This document shows, in pieces, positions 7,061 to 13,013 of a DNA stretch of 13,013 nucleotides (position 1 is its first letter; every line of letters begins with the position of its first letter). A program made the position numbers and the translations under genes. This stretch comes from an uncultured Clostridia bacterium (lineage in GTDB: Bacteria > Bacillota_A > Clostridia > Oscillospirales > Oscillospiraceae), in contig CASEPH010000411.1 of the NCBI GenBank assembly GCA_949289625.1, forward strand, positions 1 to 13,013. Reading direction: 5' to 3'. The notes below the pieces were generated by a model. The model was not told the DNA's origin and made no database searches. It was given only the letters and a program-made list of their open reading frames with translations.

Positions 7061-8014
7061 TTATTGATATTTATAGAAACCTTCCCCGGCATTGACGCCG
7101 GTTTTTCCCGCATCAATGTATTCTTTCAGTATCGCAGCAATTTTGGCTGCAATAGAATCAGAATTCTTTACCTCCGGATTCATAATGACAATATTATATG
7201 CTGTGGTGAGCCCGACAATATCCAGGATCCGGAAGGGTCCGGCAGGGGCTCCAGTGGCAGCCATCCAGGTGAGATCAATAGTCTCCGGATCCGCCACACC
7301 TTTGGCCAGAAGGGTTTGCGCCGCATTCAGGAAGGGGACCAGCATCGTATTGAGAATATATCCCGGCTGCTCCTTTTTCAGCCGCAGGGGGATCATGCTG
7401 ATCTCCTGGGCAAACTGGGCCACCGCCTCATAGGCCTGCGGATCGGTCCCATCGTGACCCATGATCTCCGCAGTGTTGTTCTTCCAAACCTCATTGGCAA
7501 AGTGCAGCGCCAGATATTTCTCCGGTCTGCCGGTATAATCCCGGAAAGTACTGGGCAGCATGGTAGAGGAATTGGTAGCAACTATGGTTTTTTCCGGCAG
7601 TACCGTTGCCAATTTTTTGTAAAACTCGATCTTGTCTTGGGGATTCTCTGCCACAGACTCGATCACCAGATCCGCATCCTTTACCGCTTCCGCCAAATCC
7701 GTCTCGTACCGAATCCCATCAAAGGCCGCCTGGGCTTGCTGCTTCAGCTGGTCCAATTTTTCCGGCGTCATATCCTTCAGTCCATCCACCAGACCTCTGG
7801 CGTAGAGGGCTGTCTCCGATCCGCATCCAGCTTTCATGGCCTCCAGGGTGCTTTGATAGATTCCACAGAGCCGTTCAAACTTAGGCTTTGCCCGCTGTAT
7901 CGACGCTTCGCTCCGAAGCCAAACCGTAACATGGAATCCTTTATAGGCTGTCTGATAGGCAATCTGGCTTCCCAGTACGCCACCGCCTGCTACCACAACA
8001 TTTTGAAAACGCAT
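7061..8014 (-). CDS. 3-hydroxyacyl-CoA dehydrogenase, NAD-dependent
   Basis: This 317-residue cytoplasmic enzyme would oxidise 3-hydroxyacyl-CoA to 3-ketoacyl-CoA with NAD (or run in reverse). The Rossmann fold starts at the N-terminus with VVVAGGGVLGSQIA (6-19, GxGxxG-like GGGVLG). The NAD domain continues to DADLVIESVAENPQDK (113-128). The active-site set of the HADH family is present: NSS (148-150), H171 in LHFANEVWKNNTAEIM with E183, and N222 in GYILNTM. The C-terminal domain contains DLTWMAATGAPAGPF and ends GEGFYKY, as expected. It is longer than the ~280-residue clostridial Hbd because of extra residues at about 35-100. AAAAGGAG lies 8 bases before the ATG. No thiolase, crotonase or acyl-CoA dehydrogenase gene is next to it, so a butyrate or fatty-acid role is not supported by context. 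Confidence 0.92.
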   Translation of the reverse strand: MRFQNVVVAGGGVLGSQIAYQTAYKGFHVTVWLRSEASIQRAKPKFERLCGIYQSTLEAMKAGCGSETALYARGLVDGLKDMTPEKLDQLKQQAQAAFDGIRYETDLAEAVKDADLVIESVAENPQDKIEFYKKLATVLPEKTIVATNSSTMLPSTFRDYTGRPEKYLALHFANEVWKNNTAEIMGHDGTDPQAYEAVAQFAQEISMIPLRLKKEQPGYILNTMLVPFLNAAQTLLAKGVADPETIDLTWMAATGAPAGPFRILDIVGLTTAYNIVIMNPEVKNSDSIAAKIAAILKEYIDAGKTGVNAGEGFYKYQ

Positions 8015-8078
8015 CGCACATACTCCTTTTTACTGATATGAAACGTGTTAATTGCCAAACCGTTTTTCGACTACTTCC

Positions 8079-8084
8079 ATTATA
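8079..8084 (-). promoter_or_regulatory. Probable -10 box of the dehydrogenase gene
   Basis: TATAAT on the minus strand lies 65 bases before the start codon at 8014. No good -35 stands at 16-18 bases: AAAGAA is found at 17, and TTTACA (8107-8112) is 22 bases away. Only the -10 is supported. Confidence 0.45.
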
Positions 8085-8106
8085 CGCGCTTCTACGCAAA
8101 ATTCTT

Positions 8107-8120
8107 TGTAAATTTATTCA
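8107..8120. promoter_or_regulatory. Weak ARG-box-like site
   Basis: TGTAAATTTATTCA matches 11 of 14 positions of the ArgR/AhrC consensus half-pair (TGAATAATTATTCA, from memory). It lies within a longer TTTG...CAAA dyad at 8105-8122. The surrounding DNA is AT-rich, so a chance match is quite possible. It is upstream of the arc leader promoter and beside the dehydrogenase promoter. Confidence 0.2.
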
Positions 8121-8283
8121 AACATTACACATTTTACTGTACATCTGCACAACCGACTTCCCATACTTGCGCAAAGCATTTGCTGTGTAGGAGGCATCTT
8201 TGCCTTTATAGTAGGAGAGTGTTTCAAAATTTATCAACAAAAGCAAAGCTTTTTTAATTTTTTAAATATTTTTGCAAAATATA
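8121..8283. other. AT-rich gene-free stretch with small repeats
   Basis: No credible gene is seen here; the one open frame on the plus strand has no ribosome site and an odd composition. Visible structure is limited to two small dyads (GCAAA/TTTGC at 8171-8183, AGGCA/TGCCT at 8192-8205) and a direct repeat GTAGGAG at 8187-8193 and 8211-8217. Confidence 0.4.
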
Positions 8284-8313
8284 CTAGACAAATTGAACAA
8301 CACAATATATAAT
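8284..8313 (+). promoter_or_regulatory. Promoter of the arc leader / candidate RNA
   Basis: TAGACA (8284-8289, five of six consensus bases) and a perfect TATAAT (8308-8313) are 18 bases apart, with a start expected near 8320. The -35 overlaps a TAGAC motif like those near putP. This is the only convincing plus-strand promoter I see in the 617-base gap before arcA. Confidence 0.65.
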
Positions 8314-8319
8314 GACCAC

Positions 8320-8512
8320 AGAACGCTGATTCTGAATCGCAGGAAATTCAGGCATCGGCCATTCTCCTTTTGGATAGGCCGGCTTTACGCCGTGCTGTGT
8401 GGGAAACTGACCGGTCCACCCCAAACCCGCTCCCGCGGTACATACCCCCTCCCCGGTCAGTTCTCCCGCCCAATCCCTTCCATACGCCGCCATTTTTTGG
8501 CGGCGTTTTTTT
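8320..8512 (+). ncRNA. Candidate structured leader or small RNA upstream of arcA
   Basis: A transcript from the promoter at 8284-8313 would run about 190 nt to an intrinsic terminator. It can form a hairpin at 8328-8356 (CTGAAT with ATTCAG plus flanking GAT/ATC), CGGCC/GGCCG (8356-8360 with 8377-8381) or the competing CGGC/GCCG (8380-8392), and a 10-bp helix AACTGACCGG (8405-8414) with CCGGTCAGTT (8453-8462). That helix closes a 38-base loop very rich in C. No ORF with a ribosome site is present. It does not match a riboswitch or T-box consensus I know. It may be a free small RNA or an attenuator leader of the arc operon. Expression and structure are predictions by eye. Confidence 0.45.
8484..8512 (+). 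terminator. First intrinsic terminator in the arc leader
   Basis: The 8-bp stem ACGCCGCC (8484-8491) with GGCGGCGT (8499-8506) has a 7-base loop and is followed by a run of T to 8512. Confidence 0.88.
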
Positions 8513-8527
8513 ATTTCCATAAATTTG

Positions 8528-8554
8528 CCGGACGGTCTGCACCGTCCGGTTTTT
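8528..8554 (+). terminator. Second intrinsic terminator in the arc leader
   Basis: The 9-bp stem CCGGACGGT (8528-8536) with ACCGTCCGG (8541-8549) has a CTGC loop and is followed by TTTTT, C and more T. It begins only 16 bases after the first terminator and lies 78 bases before the arcA start. Confidence 0.85.
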
Positions 8555-8631
8555 CTTCTACCGGAGATACGCATGATTTTCGAGAAACGGGACATACTGG
8601 CATCGACAAACTATGAAGGGAGCAAACGTAC

Positions 8632-9843
8632 TTGGAGGAAACAATTAAGGTATGTTCCGAGATCGGCCGGCTTCGCCGCGTCATGCTGCACCGACCCGGT
8701 GAGGAACTTTTGAATTTGATGCCGGAACACCTGGACCGGCTGCTCTTTGACGACATTCCATATCTGCACCTGGCCAGGGAGGAACACGATCAATTTGCCC
8801 AAGTTTTGCGGGATCAGGGGGTGGAAGTGGTCTATCTGGAGGACCTCACCGCCGAAGCGCTGGTGGACGAATCCATTCGAAAGCAATTTATCGAGGACTA
8901 CCTGCGGGACGCAGGGATTCGCGGCAGCAAGCGGCTGGGCCGTATGCTGGAGTATTTTATGGGCTTTTCCACAAAGAATATGGTGCTGAAAATGATGGCC
9001 GGCGTTCGGAAATCGGAGATCTTCGGATACGGGAAAAAGAATCTCACCGATTATCTAGAGAGCAATTATCCCTTTGTGATCGATCCCATGCCCAACCTGT
9101 ATTTTACCCGGGATCCCTTTGCTTGCATCGGCACCGGTGTGGCCCTCCATCGGATGTACAGCCACACCAGAAACCGGGAGACCCTGTTTGGGGACTATAT
9201 CTTCCGATACCATCCCCAGTATAAGAATGTGAAAAAGCTCTATACCCGAGATCAGGAGCACACCCTGGAAGGTGGAGATATTTTGGTGCTCAGTCCTCAG
9301 GTGGCGGCTGTGGGCATCTCTCAGCGTACGGAGCCCTTTGCCATTGAGGTGCTGGCCAAGGAACTGCTGGACATTGGTTTTTCCCAGGTTCTCGCCATTG
9401 ACATTCCCAAAAGCCGAAGCTTTATGCATCTGGACACCGTGTTCACTATGGTGGACCGGGATAAATTTACGGTACACCCCAATATCCGGGGCAGTATGGA
9501 AGTCTTTGTGCTGGAAAAAGGGGATGACGGCCACCTGTCCATCCATCAGGAACGGGCCTCTTTGGAGCATATTCTTATGGATCACCTGGGCCTGGACAAG
9601 GTCACTTTGATTCCCTGCGGCGGTGGCAATGTGATCGACGCAGCAAGAGAGCAGTGGAACGACGGCTCCAACACCTTTGCGGTAGCTCCCGGCAAGGTCA
9701 TCGCCTATAACCGAAACCATGTTACCAACGAGGTGCTGAAGGATCACGGTGTGGAGGTTCTGACCATCCCCAGCTCTGAGCTGGCCCGGGGCCGGGGCGG
9801 CCCCAGATGCATGACCATGCCGCTGCTGCGAGACAATCTTTAA
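8632..9843 (+). CDS. arcA: Arginine deiminase
   Basis: This 403-residue cytoplasmic enzyme hydrolyses L-arginine to L-citrulline and ammonia, the first step of the arginine deiminase pathway. Its length is normal for the family. The N-terminus SEIGRLRRVMLHRPG (9-23) and LLFDDIPYL are typical. All catalytic residues can be placed: D161 in NLYFTRDPF, E213 in LEGGD, H266 and D268 in FMHLDTVFTMVD, and the nucleophile C393 in RGRGGPRCMTMPL. The start is a TTG: the frame has a stop at 8614-8616, no in-frame ATG or GTG lies before the conserved N-terminus, and AAGGGAG (8616-8622) stands 9 bases upstream. It heads a tight arc operon; arcB follows after 26 bases. No convincing promoter lies between the two leader terminators and the gene, so expression may depend on readthrough. 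Confidence 0.97.
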   Translation: MEETIKVCSEIGRLRRVMLHRPGEELLNLMPEHLDRLLFDDIPYLHLAREEHDQFAQVLRDQGVEVVYLEDLTAEALVDESIRKQFIEDYLRDAGIRGSKRLGRMLEYFMGFSTKNMVLKMMAGVRKSEIFGYGKKNLTDYLESNYPFVIDPMPNLYFTRDPFACIGTGVALHRMYSHTRNRETLFGDYIFRYHPQYKNVKKLYTRDQEHTLEGGDILVLSPQVAAVGISQRTEPFAIEVLAKELLDIGFSQVLAIDIPKSRSFMHLDTVFTMVDRDKFTVHPNIRGSMEVFVLEKGDDGHLSIHQERASLEHILMDHLGLDKVTLIPCGGGNVIDAAREQWNDGSNTFAVAPGKVIAYNRNHVTNEVLKDHGVEVLTIPSSELARGRGGPRCMTMPLLRDNL

Positions 9844-9869
9844 TTATATCATTTAGGAGGAAGTATAGT

Positions 9870-10862
9870 ATGCCGGTAAATTTAAAAGGAAAATCATTTT
9901 TGACTCTGATGGATTTCACCCCCCAGGAGATTCGCTATCTGCTGGATCTGGGCCACGATCTCAAGAAAAAGAAGCGTGCTGGAATCCCGGGCACCCTGCT
10001 TCAGGGAAAAAACATTGCCCTTCTGTTTGAAAAGACATCCACTCGGACCCGCTGCGCCTTTGAGGTAGCCATGCACGACGAAGGCGGCAACGTGACCTTC
10101 CTGGAACCCGGAAGTTCCCAGATGGGCAAAAAGGAGTCCATGGAGGACACCGCCAAGGTACTGGGCCGGTTCTTTGACGGCATTGAGTACCGGGGCTACG
10201 ATCAGGCTGTGGTGGAGACGTTGGCAAAATACAGCGGCGTACCAGTGTATAACGGCTTGACAGATGACGATCATCCCACCCAGATCATCGCGGACTTTAT
10301 GACCATGGAAGAGCACATTGCCAAGCCTCTGTCCCAGTGCAAACTGGTGTTTGTGGGAGACGTGCGGAACAATATGTGCTATGCCCTGATGTACGGCTGC
10401 TGCAAGATGGGCGTAGATTTTGTGGGCTACGGCCCGGAAGAGCTGATTCGTGGCGCTGATCAGGCAATCCTGCAGCGAGTCCAGAAGGAAGCGGAACAGT
10501 CCGGCGCAAAAATTATTCTGACCAACGACCGTGAAAAGCTGGAGGGCGCCGATGCCATCTACTCCGACATCTGGGCCTCCATGGGCGAAGAAGATAAAAT
10601 TCCGGAGCGTGCCAAACTGTTGGCCCCCTATCGCGTAGATCAGGCCCTGCTGGACGCCGCTAAGAACCCCGATGTGATCTTCCTTCACTGCCTGCCCTCC
10701 TTCCACGACGAGCACACCGTACTGGCCAAGCAGTGGCTGGACAAGGGCATCGACATTCGAGAGGTCACCGACGAGGTGTTCCGGGGCAAGCACTCTGTGG
10801 TCTTTGACGAGGCGGAAAACCGGATGCACGCCATCAAAGCCATTCTGGTGGCAACGCTATGA
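9870..10862 (+). CDS. arcB: Ornithine carbamoyltransferase, catabolic (arcB/argF)
   Basis: This 330-residue enzyme would run in the catabolic direction here, converting citrulline and phosphate to ornithine and carbamoyl phosphate. The carbamoyl-phosphate loop STRTR is at 57-61, with GSSQMGKKESMEDTAKVLGR at 81-100, DDDHPTQ at 132-138, the ornithine loop DIWASMGEE at 233-241 and HCLPSFHD at 273-280. All are standard for the family; STRTRCAFE and SFHD fit the long OTC type found in arc operons. The ATG at 9870 is preferred because AGGAGG (9855-9860) is nine bases upstream and the normal N-terminus begins there. The open frame reaches upstream to 9807 only by overlapping arcA. The stop overlaps the arcC start (ATGA). 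The sequence alone does not prove direction; the assignment rests on the operon. The protein could also serve arginine synthesis as argF. Confidence 0.96.
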   Translation: MPVNLKGKSFLTLMDFTPQEIRYLLDLGHDLKKKKRAGIPGTLLQGKNIALLFEKTSTRTRCAFEVAMHDEGGNVTFLEPGSSQMGKKESMEDTAKVLGRFFDGIEYRGYDQAVVETLAKYSGVPVYNGLTDDDHPTQIIADFMTMEEHIAKPLSQCKLVFVGDVRNNMCYALMYGCCKMGVDFVGYGPEELIRGADQAILQRVQKEAEQSGAKIILTNDREKLEGADAIYSDIWASMGEEDKIPERAKLLAPYRVDQALLDAAKNPDVIFLHCLPSFHDEHTVLAKQWLDKGIDIREVTDEVFRGKHSVVFDEAENRMHAIKAILVATL

Positions 10863-11824
10863 ATCGGGCCACAAGAATCGTCGTTGCCCTGGGAGGCAAC
10901 GCCTTGGAGGACAAGGCCCTTCCACCCACCGCGGAATCCCAGGCCCAGGTGGCTACCCGCACTGCGGAATATTTGGCAGATATGAGCTGCGCGGGATATG
11001 AGATGGCCGTGGTCCACGGCAACGGCCCCCAGGTGGGACGGATCATCCTGGCGTCGGAGACTGCGGCAGAGGTGACACCGCCCATGCCCTTTGATGTGTG
11101 TGGGGCTATGAGCCAAGGCTATATCGGCTATCATCTCCAGCAGAAGCTCCGCTGCGCCCTGATGGCCCGTCATCGGGATATTCCCGTGGTGACCATCGTA
11201 ACCCAGATGGTGGTGGATGAGAAGGATCCGGCCTTTGAAAATCCAACCAAGCCCATCGGTCCGTTCTATTCCCAGGATCAAGCCGAAGCCATTGCCAAAG
11301 AGAAGGGCTACACCATGCGGGAGGACGCGGGCCGTGGCTGGCGTCGTGTGGTGGCCTCTCCCGTGCCCCAGAAAATTGTGGAAATCGGCACGCTGAAAAC
11401 TCTCTGGGACACCACCATTGCCATCGCCTGCGGTGGAGGCGGCATCCCGGTGATTGTCCGGGAAGATGGTACGCTGGAGGGCATTCCCGCCGTAATCGAC
11501 AAGGACCTGGCTGCCCAAAAGCTGGCGGAGGCCATGGAGGCAGATATTCTGTTGATCCTCACCGAGGTGGACGCGGTCTCCATCGACTTTAAAAAGCCCA
11601 CGGAAAAGAAGCTGGGCACCGTCACCGCCGCAGAAATGGAGGTCTACTGCCAGCAAGGCCAGTTTGCCCCCGGCTCCATGCTGCCGAAGGTACGGGCCGC
11701 CATGGGTTTTGTCACGAAAAACCCCAAGGGCAAAGCCATCATCACTTCACTGGATCGGGGGCTGGACGCCCTTTCCGGCAAATGCGGCACCACTATCGTG
11801 GCCGGAGGTGACGGGACGCTGTGA
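10859..11824 (+). CDS. arcC: Carbamate kinase
   Basis: This 321-residue member of the amino-acid kinase fold family transfers phosphate from carbamoyl phosphate to ADP. It is the ATP-forming step of the arginine deiminase pathway and releases ammonia and carbon dioxide. The usual elements are in order: VVALGGNAL (8-16), VVHGNGPQVGR (51-61), the subdomain with PTKPIGPFYS (129-138), RRVVASPVP (162-170), ACGGGGIPVI (190-199), DKDLAA (214-219) and the nucleotide-binding GSMLPKVRAA region (272-281). The start ATG overlaps the arcB stop by four bases, which suggests translational coupling. Its stop overlaps the GTG of the next gene in the same way. Length and motifs are normal. Confidence 0.97.
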   Translation: MNRATRIVVALGGNALEDKALPPTAESQAQVATRTAEYLADMSCAGYEMAVVHGNGPQVGRIILASETAAEVTPPMPFDVCGAMSQGYIGYHLQQKLRCALMARHRDIPVVTIVTQMVVDEKDPAFENPTKPIGPFYSQDQAEAIAKEKGYTMREDAGRGWRRVVASPVPQKIVEIGTLKTLWDTTIAIACGGGGIPVIVREDGTLEGIPAVIDKDLAAQKLAEAMEADILLILTEVDAVSIDFKKPTEKKLGTVTAAEMEVYCQQGQFAPGSMLPKVRAAMGFVTKNPKGKAIITSLDRGLDALSGKCGTTIVAGGDGTL

Positions 11825-13013
11825 AGCAGCTGAAGATGCCGTCCGCCTATACCATTTTGATCTCCCTGATCCTGGTGGTGGCGGCACTGACCTGGATTCT
11901 TCCGGCAGGCCAATACCAATATCTTGGGGATGGGGTCCCCATTACGGGCACCTATGCCCAGGTGGCACGAAACGGTCAAAATCTCTTTGATGTGGTGCGA
12001 GCCCCCCTCAGCGGTCTCTACGAGGCCATTGAAATCGCTGTATTTATCCTTACCGTAGGCGGCTTTTTGGGCGTAGTAGGAAAAACCGGCGCCATTGACG
12101 CAGGCATTTCCAGCATCGTCTCCCGTCTGGGTGATCGCGGCGGTCTGCTGATCCCCGTACTCATGGGGGTATTCGCTCTGGGCGGCACCACCTTCGGTAT
12201 GGCAGAGGAAACCATCGCCTTTTACCCCCTGCTGATTCCCGTTCTGGTGGCCGCCGGCTACGACACCATCACCGCTGTCAGTGTGATTTTGCTGGGAGCC
12301 GGTGCCGGCGTACTGGGTTCCACCGTAAATCCCTTTGCCACCGGAATTGCCTCCGGCTTTGCCGGCGTAAGCATGGGGGAAAACATCGGCCTTCGTCTGG
12401 TGATTTTGGCCCTTGCATTGTCCCTCAGCATTGTGTTTGTCATTCGGTACGGCAAACGGGTCCACGCTTCCCCAGAGCTTTCCCTGGTGGCGGCCCAGCG
12501 GGAAGAGAACCTCCGCCATTTTGCAGTCAAGCAGGAATCCAGCGGTTCTATGACCGGAAAACAGCGGCTGGCGCTTTGGCTGTTTGCCTTGACCTTTGCC
12601 ATCATGATTTACGGGGTAATCCCCTTTGCGGATATGGGGATTTCCTGGCTGCCAACCCTGGGATGGTGGTTCCCGGAACTCTCCGCCCTGTTTTGGGCCG
12701 CAGCTGTCCTCACCGGCATTTTTTGCCGGGTGGGGGAGAAGGAAATTGTGGACGGCTTTGTGGCTGGAGCCGCTGATCTTCTGGGCGTAGCCTTTATCAT
12801 CGGTATTTCCCGGGGCATCACGGTCATCATGAACAGTGGCATGATCACCGACACCATCCTGCGATGGGGAGAAGAGGCCTTGTCAGGGCTGGGGGGCATC
12901 GGCTTTGTCCTGGCTTCCTTTGGAATCTTCGTGGTGCTTTCCTTCCTGATTCCCTCTTCCTCGGGCCTTGCCACACTGGCTATGCCAATTATGGCGCCAC
13001 TGGCGGAAATGAC
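11821..13013 (+). CDS. YfcC/DcuC-family membrane carrier, probable arginine/ornithine exchanger (3' end cut off)
   Basis: The frame starts with GTG at 11821, overlapping the arcC stop as GTGA, with GGAGGTG (11804-11810) ten bases upstream. It stays open to the window edge (397 codons seen). The protein has many membrane helices and features of the YfcC/DcuC carrier family (C4-dicarboxylate anaerobic carrier domain): MPSAYTILISLILVV at the start, LTWILPAGQY near 24-33, VFALGGTTFGMAEETIAFYP, and LGSTVNPFATGIASGFAGVS. Near the cut end it carries SFLIPSSSGLATLAMPIMAP. YfcC-type carriers in arc operons, for example streptococcal ArcD as I recall, act as arginine/ornithine antiporters. The operon position supports that role, but the substrate is inferred; a dicarboxylate or peptide substrate is not excluded by sequence alone. 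It is not the amino acid-polyamine-organocation type of ArcD. Confidence 0.88.
   Translation, partial: MKQLKMPSAYTILISLILVVAALTWILPAGQYQYLGDGVPITGTYAQVARNGQNLFDVVRAPLSGLYEAIEIAVFILTVGGFLGVVGKTGAIDAGISSIVSRLGDRGGLLIPVLMGVFALGGTTFGMAEETIAFYPLLIPVLVAAGYDTITAVSVILLGAGAGVLGSTVNPFATGIASGFAGVSMGENIGLRLVILALALSLSIVFVIRYGKRVHASPELSLVAAQREENLRHFAVKQESSGSMTGKQRLALWLFALTFAIMIYGVIPFADMGISWLPTLGWWFPELSALFWAAAVLTGIFCRVGEKEIVDGFVAGAADLLGVAFIIGISRGITVIMNSGMITDTILRWGEEALSGLGGIGFVLASFGIFVVLSFLIPSSSGLATLAMPIMAPLAEM

Noticed and set aside
7046..8041. Long plus-strand open frame opposite the dehydrogenase gene
   Set aside because: It lies antisense to a clearly conserved enzyme, begins inside the terminator, and shows no membrane or domain pattern.
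8187..8217. Direct repeat GTAGGAG as ribosome sites of tiny ORFs
   Set aside because: No ATG, GTG or TTG with a sensible frame follows either copy at normal spacing; the repeat is only 7 bases.
8401..8470. T-box-like TACCGCGG on the minus strand and a possible riboswitch core
   Set aside because: The surrounding AGGGTGG-type context, Stem I features and a downstream terminator in the correct orientation are missing, and the minus-strand gene beyond is not an amino-acid or tRNA-ligase gene. No known riboswitch consensus fits the plus strand.
1..13013. Insertion sequences, CRISPR arrays, tRNA genes or phage genes
   Set aside because: I looked for transposase or integrase motifs, regularly spaced repeats and tRNA-like cloverleaf ends and saw none; every large gene is an ordinary chromosomal function.

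Overview
The window looks like chromosome from a gut-type anaerobic Firmicute, most likely an Oscillospiraceae/Clostridia relative of Flavonifractor, Lawsonibacter or Oscillibacter. This is inferred from the moderately GC-rich coding DNA with AT-rich gene gaps, strong AGGAGG-type ribosome sites, a zinc-ribbon/parvulin membrane protein and an arc cluster. No 16S rRNA or other decisive marker is present, so the placement is only inference.

Left part (1-4850): the 3' end of a UMF1-type MFS transporter closes at a strong terminator. Next is a likely two-gene unit: a zinc-ribbon/transmembrane/parvulin-type peptidyl-prolyl isomerase, then an O6-alkylguanine DNA alkyltransferase (ogt). This unit converges on a sodium/proline symporter (putP, minus strand) across a shared bidirectional terminator. 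Upstream of putP, next to its promoter, is a cluster of TAGAC/GTCTA half-sites. They may be the operator of the TetR-family regulator encoded just upstream on the same strand.

Middle part (4850-8014): the TetR gene has its own promoter. The 438-base gap between it and a divergent acyltransferase-3 membrane protein is not empty. It holds a near-consensus minus-strand promoter (TTGACA, 17 bases, TGC-TATACT) that runs about 170 bases into a perfect 15-bp terminator with no credible ORF. This is a candidate small RNA with an unpaired CU-rich stretch. The acyltransferase converges on a 3-hydroxyacyl-CoA dehydrogenase across a terminator packed between the two stop codons.

Right part (8015-13013): a 617-base gap holds an AT-rich segment, a promoter, a structured and C-rich candidate RNA, and two successive intrinsic terminators. 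After it comes the arginine deiminase operon arcA-arcB-arcC plus a YfcC/DcuC-type exchanger that runs off the window. The genes are packed with 26-nt, -4-nt and -4-nt junctions. Together they would import arginine, deiminate it to citrulline and ammonia, split citrulline with phosphate into ornithine and carbamoyl phosphate, make ATP by carbamate kinase, and probably export ornithine. The most interesting signals are the two candidate RNAs and the attenuator-like layout in front of arcA.
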